DNA of 64,000 bases from an uncultured Clostridium sp. (GCA_948436975.1 CAOJJB010000007.1:1-64000), one strand, 5' to 3'. Counted from the first letter of the stretch, positions 35,111 to 44,106 are shown. The notes: generated from the letters alone by a model not told the origin. Numbers and translations are program-made.

Positions 35111-36283
35111 ATGAAAGAATATTTCTACAAAAGAGAATGCAAATACATGTATTTAAGCACTATGTCATGGGGATTAGCAAATGCATTAATAGAAACTTTT
35201 GGAACAGTTATGTTATATAAAAGTGGAATTCCAATATGGCTTATTTTTTTTATATATGGATTACGATTTTTCATAACAGGACTATGTACACCTTTATTTG
35301 TAATAATATCTTCAAAATTAGGAATTGCAAAATGTATATTAATTTCAAATATATTTAGTATAATTACAGCATACATGATGTTAGATGGTACAAATATATA
35401 TAAAAATATAATTATATTTGTAATTGCAATGGGATTTATGGGAATTTCAAATCCATCAGCAGATGCTTTATCAAGTAAATATATAGATAAAAAACATAGA
35501 GGAAGATTTAATAGTTTTATAAATATAACTAAAATATTAGGTCAAGTTATGGCAACTTGCTTAGTAGCTTGGGGAGTAATTTCTAATAATAATATTATAT
35601 TATTTATAATAATTTCTATATTCTTTTTATTACAATACATACTTATAAAAAAAATAGATTATAAAGTAGCAAATAAAACACAAGTCTTTAGTGCTTCAAT
35701 AAGATATATGCTTAAAAGTAAAAGTAGATATAAAATTATATATGCACTAAGAACTAATCATATAATAGAAAGACAATTTGTACCACTTTATTTATATATA
35801 GTGTTAAAAGATTTTAAATTGTTTTCTTCAATTATTGCATCATCATTATTATTACAAATAATTACAATAACTTTAATAGGTAAATATTCAGATAGTAATA
35901 TATCAAAATCAAATAATTTAGTAACAATAATAAAATCAATAATAACAGGAGTATTTTTGTTTGCAAAAAATAAAGTAGTAATAACTTTTAATAAAGCATT
36001 AATTGATAATTTTGAAAAGGTATATGAAACGTCAATCCAAACATCAATACAAAATATTATAAAAGAATCAAAAGAAAGCAACGAATTGCTTTCAACAGTA
36101 GGACAAATGAGTTTATGTTTTACAGAAGTGATTGTTTTTTTTATACTTGCAATTTTAAGTAATTTTATTGGTGAAAAAGTGTTTATTATAATATTTATAT
36201 TATCAATAATGTCAACAATTTGTATAAATATTAATATAAAAAAACAACAAAAATTAAAAAAAGTTTACAGGAGAAAGAAATAA
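35111..36283 (+). CDS. MFS-type transporter
   Basis: A 390-residue membrane protein with about ten to twelve helices. The loop between helices two and three and the motif KYIDKKHRGRFNSF between helices four and five (an MFS signature region) support a major facilitator fold, though divergent. AAAGGAG precedes the ATG. It is followed after 81 bases by the two ABC half-transporter genes in the same direction, without terminator, so all three are likely one operon. The small gap (36284-36364) has no clear gene. What is exported or imported is unknown. Confidence 0.75.
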   Translation: MKEYFYKRECKYMYLSTMSWGLANALIETFGTVMLYKSGIPIWLIFFIYGLRFFITGLCTPLFVIISSKLGIAKCILISNIFSIITAYMMLDGTNIYKNIIIFVIAMGFMGISNPSADALSSKYIDKKHRGRFNSFINITKILGQVMATCLVAWGVISNNNIILFIIISIFFLLQYILIKKIDYKVANKTQVFSASIRYMLKSKSRYKIIYALRTNHIIERQFVPLYLYIVLKDFKLFSSIIASSLLLQIITITLIGKYSDSNISKSNNLVTIIKSIITGVFLFAKNKVVITFNKALIDNFEKVYETSIQTSIQNIIKESKESNELLSTVGQMSLCFTEVIVFFILAILSNFIGEKVFIIIFILSIMSTICININIKKQQKLKKVYRRKK

Positions 36284-36364
36284 AAAAGAAAACTTTTAAT
36301 GAAATTAGAAAAAACATATTAGAATATGATAAATGTTTAGATGGAATAATAAAGGAGAATTACA

Positions 36365-38104
36365 GTGGAAGAAAACTATGAAGATAATCAAATATTTATA
36401 GACGAAATAAAAAGAACATTTCCTATATATACATTAGGAATTATATTTCATGCAATGACAATATACATATTATATAAAATTCCAAATGTAATAGGAAATA
36501 TACTAGATATGTTAATAAGTGAAAATATTAGTAAGGACATTATAATGAAAGAAGCATATAGTCTAATTTTTTACTCAGTAATATTAATTATACCTAGAAT
36601 AATGTATAGAACATTATTTTTTATAAGATCAAGAACATCAGATACATATTTAAGAAGTAAAGTAATAGAACATTTACAATCAGTAAAACCAGAATATTTT
36701 GACAAAGAAGACAAAGGGGCCTTTCTAGCATATTTATCGAAAGAATTATTAAATATAAGAAGATTTTTAGGAAATGCTTTTTTTAATATTACTAGATTAA
36801 TTATAGCACCAATTATGGGATTATTAATTATTAGTAAAAACTTAAATATAGCGTTAGCAATACCTCTTATACCAATGTTATTAATAGCAGGGTATAGATT
36901 ATATAAACTAAATAGAGAACAAGAAAAAGTAATAGAAGAAGAAAGAAAAGTTTATGTTAATTTATCAAAAACAATAGAACAAAACACATCTGGGTTTCAA
37001 CTAATAAAACAATATAATGAACAAAAAAATCAAAAAGAAAAATTTGAAAAAATAAATCAAGAAACATATCAAGCTAATTATAATATAGGTGATGTAATAA
37101 ATAAAATAGAAAATACAGTAAATATATTATATTCTGCTTGTTATTGTATAGGTTTTGCTTTAGGATTAGTATTAATACAAAAAGGCATGTTAACAATAGG
37201 AGAACTAACAGCTTATATATCATGTATAACAATATCAATATCAGAGATAGTAAAGTCAATCCAACCATTAATGAAAGGAATAGCATATTTTAAACAAGCT
37301 AAAAAAAGATATAACTATTTCTTTAATTTAGGTACATATAAAAAAGATGGTAAAAATCTAAATGATATAAAAAGTGTAGAAATTAAAAATTTATCATATA
37401 GTTATGAAAATAATAGAAACTATGCAATAAAAAATATTAATATGACAATAAATAAAGGAGAAAAAATTGGAATAGTAGGAAAAGTAGGAAGTGGAAAAAC
37501 AACATTGATGAATATAATAGCAGGACTTTATGAAGTAGAAGAAGATAAAGTATTTATAAATGGAATAGACATAAATGAATATTCAAGGGATTCTTTATTT
37601 AAAAACATAGGATATGCAATGCAAAAAAATATTATCACAGATGATACAATAAAAAACAATATAGACATAAAAGAAAAATCAAATAAAAAAGATATAGAAA
37701 ATGTAATAAAAAAAGCAGATATTTATACAGATATACAAATTATGGAAGATGGATTAGAAACTAAAATAGGAGAAAATGGAGTAAAAGTATCTGGAGGTCA
37801 AAAGCAAAGAATACAAATTGCGAGAAATTTGTTAAATATTAGAAAAATTAATATATTTGATGATACATTATCAGCATTAGATATAAATACAGAAAGAAAA
37901 GTATTTGAAGAGATAGAAAAGCAAGTAGGAGAAAATATTTTAATTATTATATCTAATAAAATAAGTATGATGGAAAAAATGGATAAAGTATATTTGTTAG
38001 TAGATTCAGAAATTGTGGATACTGGAACTCATACAGAATTATTAGAAAAAAATGAATTATATAGAAACTTAAAAAGTTATGAGGAAGTAGGTGATTTATT
38101 ATGA
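36365..38104 (+). CDS. ABC exporter half-transporter with degenerate catalytic site
   Basis: Full half-transporter of 579 residues: six membrane helices (about 20-310) and a C-terminal ATPase. Walker A is GKVGSGKT and the signature is the canonical VSGGQKQR. However, the Walker B Glu is Asp (NIFDDTLSALD) and the switch His is Asn (IISNKIS). Such changes are typical for one subunit of heterodimeric exporters with one non-hydrolysing site. It starts at GTG (36365) behind AAAGGAG. The last four bases overlap the next gene (ATGA), so translation is coupled. Confidence 0.88.
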   Translation: MEENYEDNQIFIDEIKRTFPIYTLGIIFHAMTIYILYKIPNVIGNILDMLISENISKDIIMKEAYSLIFYSVILIIPRIMYRTLFFIRSRTSDTYLRSKVIEHLQSVKPEYFDKEDKGAFLAYLSKELLNIRRFLGNAFFNITRLIIAPIMGLLIISKNLNIALAIPLIPMLLIAGYRLYKLNREQEKVIEEERKVYVNLSKTIEQNTSGFQLIKQYNEQKNQKEKFEKINQETYQANYNIGDVINKIENTVNILYSACYCIGFALGLVLIQKGMLTIGELTAYISCITISISEIVKSIQPLMKGIAYFKQAKKRYNYFFNLGTYKKDGKNLNDIKSVEIKNLSYSYENNRNYAIKNINMTINKGEKIGIVGKVGSGKTTLMNIIAGLYEVEEDKVFINGIDINEYSRDSLFKNIGYAMQKNIITDDTIKNNIDIKEKSNKKDIENVIKKADIYTDIQIMEDGLETKIGENGVKVSGGQKQRIQIARNLLNIRKINIFDDTLSALDINTERKVFEEIEKQVGENILIIISNKISMMEKMDKVYLLVDSEIVDTGTHTELLEKNELYRNLKSYEEVGDLL

Positions 38105-39732
38105 AAAAAATCATTATAAAACATATAAAATCACTTATATTTGTAAGTTTATTATTAATTATTTGCAATCTTTTATCAACAGTACATCCATATATATTAA
38201 AACAGACTTTGGAACTAGACTTTTCTAGTAATAATATACAAAATGAAATATTAAAATATATTTTAATGTATTTATCAGTACATACATTACTTGTATTATT
38301 TAAAAATTATAATAATATTGTAATAAATAAAGCAATATGTACAATGTTAAAAGAACTTAGGCAAAAAGTATTTGAAAAAGTATTAAATTTTAAAATGATA
38401 ACATTTAATAAATATAATTCATCAGAATTATATACAAGATTAACAGATGACATAAATAACTTATTTGATTTGTTTTTTGGAATAGTATATATTTTTGTAA
38501 ATAATATATTACACATAGTATTTATATTTTTTATGATGTTTACAGCCAATAAAAGTTTAGCACTAATTGGTGGTGCAACTATAGTAATTACATCTACAAT
38601 TTCTTTAATATCTTCAAAAATATTAGGAAATATAGATAATGAAATAATGAAAAAGCGAGATAAAGAAAATAAGCAATTTTCAGAATTATACAATAAGAAT
38701 AAGTTAACATATTTATTTAATTTACAAAACCAAAATATTGAGAGAATGGATAAATTATTATATTCAGAATTAAATATTAGACATAGATATACATTTTTAA
38801 ATCATTTTCCATATTGGTTATTAATGGTAATACAAGCAATAGGCATATATGCAATAATATATTATTCTTTAAATATAGACACTTCTATTTCTTTGGGAAG
38901 TATATATTTAGTATTATTTTATACAAAAGAATGTAGAGCACCATTACAAGACATATTTAATAAATTAGAAGAATTACAAACTTGTATAAATTCATATAAA
39001 AGAATAAAAGTAATATTAAGAGAAAAAAATGATGAAGTAATAGAAGATGGAGAATATATACAAGATTTAAATGGAAATATAGAATTTAAAAATGTATACA
39101 TGAGATATGATAAAGAATTGGTACTTGAAAATATATCATTTATTATAAATAAAGGAACGAAAGTAACAGTTGCAGGAAGAACAGGAGCAGGTAAAACTAC
39201 AATTACAAATGTACTTATGAAACTATATGATATAGAAAGTGGAAAAATACTTATAGATAATCAAGATATATCTAAAATATCGACCAAAAGCTTAAGAGAA
39301 AATGTTTCCTATATATCACAAACACCATATATATTTGCAGATACAGTAAGAAATAATATTACACTTGGAAACAAAAAAATAACAGATGAAAAAATAAATA
39401 GTTTAATAGATGAAATAGAAGTAGAAAATCTATTTAATAAATTAGAAAATGGTTTAGATACAGAAATAAAACTTTCTAAACTATCATATGGAGAATTACA
39501 AATAATAGCTTTCATAAGAGCTATTTTACATAAAGCAAATATATATATTTTTGATGAACCAACTTCAAATATGGATTTACAAACAGAAAAAATGATACAA
39601 AATATAATAGATAAAATAACACAGAAAAGCACAGTAATTATTATTGCACACAGAAAATCTACAATTGAAAGTTCAGATAAAATAATTTATTTAAAAAATG
39701 GTAAAGTAGATATGATAGTAAATAAAACTTAA
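38101..39732 (+). CDS. ABC exporter half-transporter, partner subunit
   Basis: Second half of the heterodimer, 543 residues with six helices and one ATPase. Walker A is GRTGAGKT, Walker B is canonical (YIFDEPTSNMD) and the switch His is present (IIAHRKST), but the signature is altered to LSYGEL. Combined with the neighbour's canonical signature and degenerate Walker B, one complete and one degenerate ATP site can form. The start overlaps the previous gene by four bases. The substrate may be a peptide, lipid or drug; no precursor peptide gene is visible nearby. Confidence 0.88.
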   Translation: MKKIIIKHIKSLIFVSLLLIICNLLSTVHPYILKQTLELDFSSNNIQNEILKYILMYLSVHTLLVLFKNYNNIVINKAICTMLKELRQKVFEKVLNFKMITFNKYNSSELYTRLTDDINNLFDLFFGIVYIFVNNILHIVFIFFMMFTANKSLALIGGATIVITSTISLISSKILGNIDNEIMKKRDKENKQFSELYNKNKLTYLFNLQNQNIERMDKLLYSELNIRHRYTFLNHFPYWLLMVIQAIGIYAIIYYSLNIDTSISLGSIYLVLFYTKECRAPLQDIFNKLEELQTCINSYKRIKVILREKNDEVIEDGEYIQDLNGNIEFKNVYMRYDKELVLENISFIINKGTKVTVAGRTGAGKTTITNVLMKLYDIESGKILIDNQDISKISTKSLRENVSYISQTPYIFADTVRNNITLGNKKITDEKINSLIDEIEVENLFNKLENGLDTEIKLSKLSYGELQIIAFIRAILHKANIYIFDEPTSNMDLQTEKMIQNIIDKITQKSTVIIIAHRKSTIESSDKIIYLKNGKVDMIVNKT

Positions 39733-39743
39733 AAAAGTTATAT

Positions 39744-39856
39744 AGTTTAAAAGTGCATCTTATAATGAAAATAATTCTAAAAATAGTTTTTATATAAAAT
39801 AATTATATACTATATTTTATAGATAATATTTTTCAAAGATGCACTTTAAATATTAA
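39744..39856. repeat. Long imperfect inverted repeat after the ABC operon
   Basis: AAAGTGCATCTT (39750-39761) pairs with AAGATGCACTTT (39836-39847); flanking AGTTTA/TAAACT and inner TGAAAAT/ATTTTTCA extend it. No T-run follows, so it is not a classical terminator. The rest of 39733-39987 holds nothing else I can identify. Confidence 0.55.
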
Positions 39857-39987
39857 ACTTAAAAAAGCAATTAAAAAATGTAATATTAAATTAAAATAAT
39901 ATTATATAATTTTACAAAATATGTTAATATATAAATACAAATTTATAGCAAAATAATGTAAAATTATATAATGATTTATGAAATAAA

Positions 39988-40656
39988 TTAAAGCTTATTT
40001 ACAATTGTAGATATTAATAACTTTGGTGTAACTCTTTCATAGAAACCAAAATAATGTTTCTTATATTCAGAAGGAGTTGAATGTATGTTCATATTATCAA
40101 TAGAACGTGTAATAGCATATTTTACATTGTGAGAATTAACATTATATATTTTAGAAACATGAGGATATACATACTTCTTTAGGTTTTCAAACTGATAATT
40201 ATCTTTATGTATATATGAATAAACTATGGCATCTACTAAATAATTAGTACCCAATAATTTAAAATCAAAACGAAGATTTTTTAAAACTTCATAAACTTTT
40301 TTATGAATAACTCGTTTATTTATTTTTGATATAAAATTTTCTAGTTTTTTAAGAAGATATTCATTAGTTTCATCAATAGGTAAATATAACGTATATTTAG
40401 AATTCTTTTGTGTTTGAGGATTTTTAGAGAAAATGATTTTGTTTTCAATATTTTGTAATAAATATTGAATTTCAGAAATTTCTATATTGAAATCTAATAT
40501 AATCATATTTATTTTTGAGTTACTACACATATTAGAAAGTTCTTCTTTACTACCAACAACTCCAAGTAAATGGATATTATCAAAGTTATTAAAAATAATA
40601 TTACAAGCTTTTTTTACTATTTTAAGATCAGTGCTATAAATTATTGCATTATACAT
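39988..40656 (-). CDS. Spo0A-like regulator with a divergent receiver
   Basis: A 222-residue two-domain protein. The C-terminal half (about 115-200) matches the Spo0A effector domain: IHKKVYEVLKNLRFDFKLLGTNYL, then LKKYVYPHVSKIYNVNSHNVKYAITRSID as helix-turn-helix. The N-terminal half has receiver-like spacing with a possible phospho-acceptor Asp in MIILDFNIE but is divergent and short of the usual acidic pair. It is shorter than Spo0A (about 265 residues) and is probably a paralog. It faces the sigma factor gene divergently across 126 bases and could control it. Sporulation role is possible but unproven. Confidence 0.75.
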   Translation of the reverse strand: MYNAIIYSTDLKIVKKACNIIFNNFDNIHLLGVVGSKEELSNMCSNSKINMIILDFNIEISEIQYLLQNIENKIIFSKNPQTQKNSKYTLYLPIDETNEYLLKKLENFISKINKRVIHKKVYEVLKNLRFDFKLLGTNYLVDAIVYSYIHKDNYQFENLKKYVYPHVSKIYNVNSHNVKYAITRSIDNMNIHSTPSEYKKHYFGFYERVTPKLLISTIVNKL

Positions 40657-40782
40657 TTTTTTACTACCCCCTTCACTTTATAAAACAATTTACCATATGA
40701 AAAGGTGACAAAATTAGTAAAAAAAATAAAAAAATTTACAAAAGAATATGAAAAAGGAGGAAATTTTAAATAAAATTCGATC

Positions 40783-41559
40783 ATGGATAATTTTAAATCA
40801 AAAAATATAGTTGATAAATATGGGGATATGATTTATCATATTGCTCTAAGAAGGTTAAAAAACGAAGAGGACGCAAACAATATAGTTAAAGAAGTGTTTT
40901 TTAGATACATAAAGTATATAAAATCTAATAAAAAATTTAAAGATGAAAAACATGAAAAATGTTGGTTTATTTCTATAGCTAAAAATTTATGTTATAATAG
41001 ACAAAACAGATTTTATAAAATAAATATTTCAAAAGAAATAGAAAGATTTGTTCAAGTAGTAGACTTTAAATCAAGAAATATAGTTGACAAATATGGGGAT
41101 ATGATTTATTATATTGCTTTAAAACGATTAAAAAATGAAGAAGATGCCAATGACATAGTACAAGAAGTATTTTTTAAATATATAAAACGTATAAAGTCTA
41201 ATAAGAAATTTAGAGATGAAAATCATGAAAAATATTGGTTGATTTGTGTATGTAAAAATTTATGTTATAATGAAAAAAATAGTGCCTATAGAAATAATAT
41301 TTCACTAGAAGAAGTAGAACTAGTATCAAAAGAAAACTTTGATGAAAGAACTAGTGAAATATTAGAAAATGTCGAAAAGTTAAAAGATAAGTATAGAATA
41401 GTTGTTGAACTGTTTTATTTTAATGGTTTTAAAATATCTGAAATTAGTGATATGTTGCAGATTAAAGAAGATAATGTTAAACAAAGACTAAGTAGGGGTA
41501 GAATTAAATTAAGAGAAAATTGGGATGTTGGAGGAACAAAATATAGTGGAAAAGTTTGA
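40783..41559 (+). CDS. ECF-type sigma factor with tandem duplicated region 2
   Basis: A 258-residue sigma-70 family protein. Residues 4-84 (NFKSKNIVDKYGDMIYHIAL...) and 95-175 (DFKSRNIVDKYGDMIYYIAL...) are two copies of sigma region 2, also obvious in the DNA with a 273-base period. One region 4 follows (YRIVVELFYFNGFKISEISDMLQ, then VKQRLSRGRIKLRENW). Usual ECF sigmas have one of each (about 170-190 residues). AAGGAGG lies 22 bases before the ATG, too far to be ideal, so the start is not certain. The anti-sigma-like gene overlaps its 3' end. Confidence 0.85.
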   Translation: MDNFKSKNIVDKYGDMIYHIALRRLKNEEDANNIVKEVFFRYIKYIKSNKKFKDEKHEKCWFISIAKNLCYNRQNRFYKINISKEIERFVQVVDFKSRNIVDKYGDMIYYIALKRLKNEEDANDIVQEVFFKYIKRIKSNKKFRDENHEKYWLICVCKNLCYNEKNSAYRNNISLEEVELVSKENFDERTSEILENVEKLKDKYRIVVELFYFNGFKISEISDMLQIKEDNVKQRLSRGRIKLRENWDVGGTKYSGKV

Positions 41560-42214
41560 AGAGGAGCTAGAAAAGGTTAGTGCTAAAATTAATAGTATGA
41601 GTTTAAGCGAGGAGTTCAAAGAAAACCTGTGTAAAAAGCTTGACTATGAGTATAGTAGAATGCCACCTAAAAGACGATTTTTTATTCCAAAACAAATAGT
41701 CGCGGTATTTGCTTGTTGTATTTTAGTAACTAGTTATGCCTTTGCAGATGGAATTGAAAATGCTGTAAATAGTATTTTTTCAAATACTTCAAGAGAGATT
41801 CAGCAAGCAGTTGAAAGTGGAAATCTTCAAACTATAACTATGGATTATGTGAAAAAAGAGGATGTTTCAATCAAAATTGATTATACAGTAGTTAGTGAAG
41901 ATTTTATTTGTTTAGCTTTTAATGTTTTAAGTGAAGAGGAATTTAGTAATGTATATGTAGATAATATTGAATTTATGAATAAATATAATGAAAGAATATA
42001 TAGTACTAATGATACTGAAATTAAAAATATAAAGTATTCATATACTGATAAAAAATTAAATAATAAAAATTCTATATATATTATAAAAGTAGATAATTTA
42101 AAACTTAATGATAGTGAAATAAAAATAATTTTAAATGGTGTAAAAATGTTAAACTTTAATAATAGAAATGATATTGATAGCAAATGGGAATTTAACATTC
42201 AAGTAAATTGTTAA
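41525..42214 (+). CDS. Membrane anti-sigma-like protein, DUF4179-like
   Basis: A 229-residue single-pass protein. Residues 1-50 form a charged helical cytoplasmic part with KINSMSLSEEFKENLCKKLD, followed by one membrane helix (about 58-76) and an outside beta-rich domain resembling those of DUF4179 anti-sigma factors. It overlaps the sigma gene by 35 bases; an alternative GTG at 41546 with GGAGG upstream would shorten the overlap to 14 bases. Overlap and order strongly suggest that it holds the sigma factor inactive until a signal at the cell surface. The same cytoplasmic motif is in the 79-aa protein at 12.75 kb. Confidence 0.78.
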   Translation: MLEEQNIVEKFEEELEKVSAKINSMSLSEEFKENLCKKLDYEYSRMPPKRRFFIPKQIVAVFACCILVTSYAFADGIENAVNSIFSNTSREIQQAVESGNLQTITMDYVKKEDVSIKIDYTVVSEDFICLAFNVLSEEEFSNVYVDNIEFMNKYNERIYSTNDTEIKNIKYSYTDKKLNNKNSIYIIKVDNLKLNDSEIKIILNGVKMLNFNNRNDIDSKWEFNIQVNC

Positions 42215-42216
42215 TT

Positions 42217-42265
42217 AAAGGAAAAGCACAATTGTCTTTTGACAATTGTGCTTTTCCTTTTTGCG
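42217..42265. terminator. Perfect 20-bp terminator after the anti-sigma gene
   Basis: 42217-42236 is exactly complementary to 42241-42260, loop TTTT, with a T-run in the 3' arm and after it. It separates convergent genes and can serve both. Confidence 0.95.
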
Positions 42266-42268
42266 AAT

Positions 42269-42853
42269 TTTCGGTACAGAATTTATAAAGTTATTTCCAA
42301 GAATAATAAGTTATTTTAATAGCAATTGTGCCCCCTGTTGAGTTTGTAACCATGAATTGATAAGTATATCCTGGTATTACTTCAATCCAATCGATTTTAT
42401 AGCTTCCCTCATTTACGCCACCAGTTTGACTGGCAACAGTAGCTGTAGAGTCAAACATGAGAGATACAGCATAATTTCCGCTGGCACCAGTTGCCTCCAT
42501 TTCATAGGCAAAATACCGGTCAGGGATTTTGAAAGGTACAAGGTATAACCGCTGCTTTGTTGATTCATCAGTTACCTGATCCCACATAAGTGGCATAATA
42601 TCGGTTTCCTCATGAGGATCCAAGGTTACTGTTACAGTATGTTTGACAGCCCCAGTCGGGATTTCAGAAACCTCATTGCCTGCTGTATCAGCCGCTACAT
42701 TATTCGCTGCAAAAACGTTGGTAGACATAGAAAGGCATAATGCCGTTGTAAGTAGTATAGATAAAAATTTTTTCATTTTTATAATATCCTCCTGTTATTT
42801 TTTGTTGCACTACTTACTACTCAAAGAAACACTCTTACTATTCTGTACCGAAA
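42269..42853. mobile_element. 585-bp cassette bounded by 14-bp inverted repeats
   Basis: TTTCGGTACAGAAT (42269-42282) and ATTCTGTACCGAAA (42840-42853) are exact inverted copies bracketing the foreign-looking secreted-protein gene. No obvious target-site duplication lies outside. It may be a small non-autonomous insertion or a pair of operator sites. Confidence 0.5.
42291..42776 (-). CDS. Secreted protein of unknown function, 161 aa
   Basis: Not recognised. Residues 1-23 are a classical signal peptide ending near FAANN, so the product is exported. The mature part (about 138 residues) is beta-rich with repeated aromatic strands (YFAYEMEATG, YQFMVTNS, IAIKITYYSW) and one stretch of acidic residues; no cysteine and no sorting motif. 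AGGAGG is eight to nine bases upstream of the ATG. Base and codon use (GCC, CTG, GGC, ACC) are much more GC-rich than both neighbours, pointing to recent transfer, and 14-bp inverted repeats bracket the gene. It resembles small secreted proteins of Lachnospiraceae by composition only. Confidence 0.7.
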   Translation of the reverse strand: MKKFLSILLTTALCLSMSTNVFAANNVAADTAGNEVSEIPTGAVKHTVTVTLDPHEETDIMPLMWDQVTDESTKQRLYLVPFKIPDRYFAYEMEATGASGNYAVSLMFDSTATVASQTGGVNEGSYKIDWIEVIPGYTYQFMVTNSTGGTIAIKITYYSWK

Positions 42854-43163
42854 TGTCATTGAACAAAGAAGTATAATAAGACTACTCTTGTCAGCGACTT
42901 TTACTGTCTGTGCGAAATGCGACAGTGATAAAAATTATAGCGAAATCGACAAAATTCGACAAGTGCGATGGCGAAAAGTGGTCTTTTAATAAAAAGGCTT
43001 GCTTTTTTATTAAAAAAGTAAAACATATAAACTTTGGTATAAAAGACTTTGATAGAAATGTCGACAAAAAATTCATAACTTTTCATAACTTTTTAACACA
43101 AAGTAATTTTTATATGGTATCCTATTTTTGCTGTAAAAATTTAAGGTTAAGGAGAGTGTACAT
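42854..43163 (+). other. 310-bp intergenic region before the kinase gene
   Basis: No gene. It holds several CGACA/GCGAC motifs (42905-42970), a 16-bp AT-rich hairpin with central GC (42983-43018), and two adjoining CATAACTTTT repeats near 43073-43092. The kinase promoter is not identified. Confidence 0.4.
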
Positions 43164-44066
43164 ATGACAAACATGGAAAAAACAAATAGTAGTTTTAGTA
43201 AAACTAAATTAATAACTTATAAGGACATACTGAATATAATTATTTCTTTTATTGGAATTGCGATTGCAAGCATTGAAATAATAGAAATAAGAGCTAATTT
43301 AAAAATACAGGATTATAGATTTGTGATATACAATGTTATAATTTGTTTAGTAATAATATCAATAAATATATATGGTATTATAAGTAGAAGAAGAGAAATA
43401 AAAGAAAAGGAGTATATTGAACAATTAGAAGAAAAAAATAAAAATTTAATTGAAGTCCATAATAACGTAAGAAGTTTTAAACATGACTTTAATAACATTT
43501 TACAATCAATAAACGGCTATATAGATGTGCAAGATATGGATTCACTAAAAAAATACTTTAATGATTTACTAAAAGAAAGTAATCATATAAATATATTAGG
43601 GGTGTTAAATTTTCAAGTCATGGATAATCCAGCAATGTATTCTGTATTATTAAATAAGTATAAATTAGCAAAAGAAAAAGATATTACAATGAATATTGAC
43701 ATAATGTTAAAATTAGATAGATTTTCAGAAAAATCTTATATAATGTCAAGGATATTAGGAATATTATTAGACAATGCAATAGAAGCAGCAGAAGAATGTG
43801 AAGAAAAAATAGTAAATATACAATTTTTAAAAGATGAAAAAAGAGATAAAGATATAATAGTAATTGAAAATACATATAAAAATAAAGAAATAGATACAAC
43901 ACAAATATTTGAAAAAGATTATACAACCAAAAAAGAAAAAGGAAATTCTGGATTAGGACTATGGAAAGTAAGCGATATATTAGAAAAAGATTCAAAATTA
44001 GAATTATTTACATATAAAAATGATGAAATGTTTAAACAAAAACTAGAATTTTACTATAAAGATTAA
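43164..44066 (+). CDS. GHKL sensor histidine kinase, AgrC-like, orphan
   Basis: Membrane sensor kinase of 300 residues. Two membrane helices (about 24-42 and 55-75) are followed by a coiled-coil linker and the phospho-acceptor region VHNNVRSFKHDFNNILQ, whose FKHDFNN is typical of the AgrC/HPK10 class. The GHKL ATPase follows with the N-box ILLDNAIEAAEE and the G-box GNSGLGLWKVSDIL. The N-terminal sensor is much shorter than the six-helix AgrC, so it probably senses a different signal. GGAGAG lies seven bases before the ATG. No response regulator is adjacent, so its partner is elsewhere. Confidence 0.88.
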   Translation: MTNMEKTNSSFSKTKLITYKDILNIIISFIGIAIASIEIIEIRANLKIQDYRFVIYNVIICLVIISINIYGIISRRREIKEKEYIEQLEEKNKNLIEVHNNVRSFKHDFNNILQSINGYIDVQDMDSLKKYFNDLLKESNHINILGVLNFQVMDNPAMYSVLLNKYKLAKEKDITMNIDIMLKLDRFSEKSYIMSRILGILLDNAIEAAEECEEKIVNIQFLKDEKRDKDIIVIENTYKNKEIDTTQIFEKDYTTKKEKGNSGLGLWKVSDILEKDSKLELFTYKNDEMFKQKLEFYYKD

Positions 44067-44074
44067 TATAAAAA

Positions 44075-44106
44075 AAGTAAATCCAATTATGGATTTACTT
44101 TTTTTT
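44075..44106 (+). terminator. Terminator after the kinase gene
   Basis: AAGTAAATCCA (44075-44085) and TGGATTTACTT (44090-44100), four-base loop, T-run. Confidence 0.93.

Noticed and set aside
36286-36381. Open frame of about 32 codons between the MFS and ABC genes
   Set aside because: It reads like protein but has no ATG, GTG or TTG start and overlaps the ABC start.
43070-43095. Tandem CATAACTTTT repeats as a LytTR regulator site
   Set aside because: Spacing does not match the usual 9-bp repeats with 12-13 bp gap; could be chance in AT-rich DNA.
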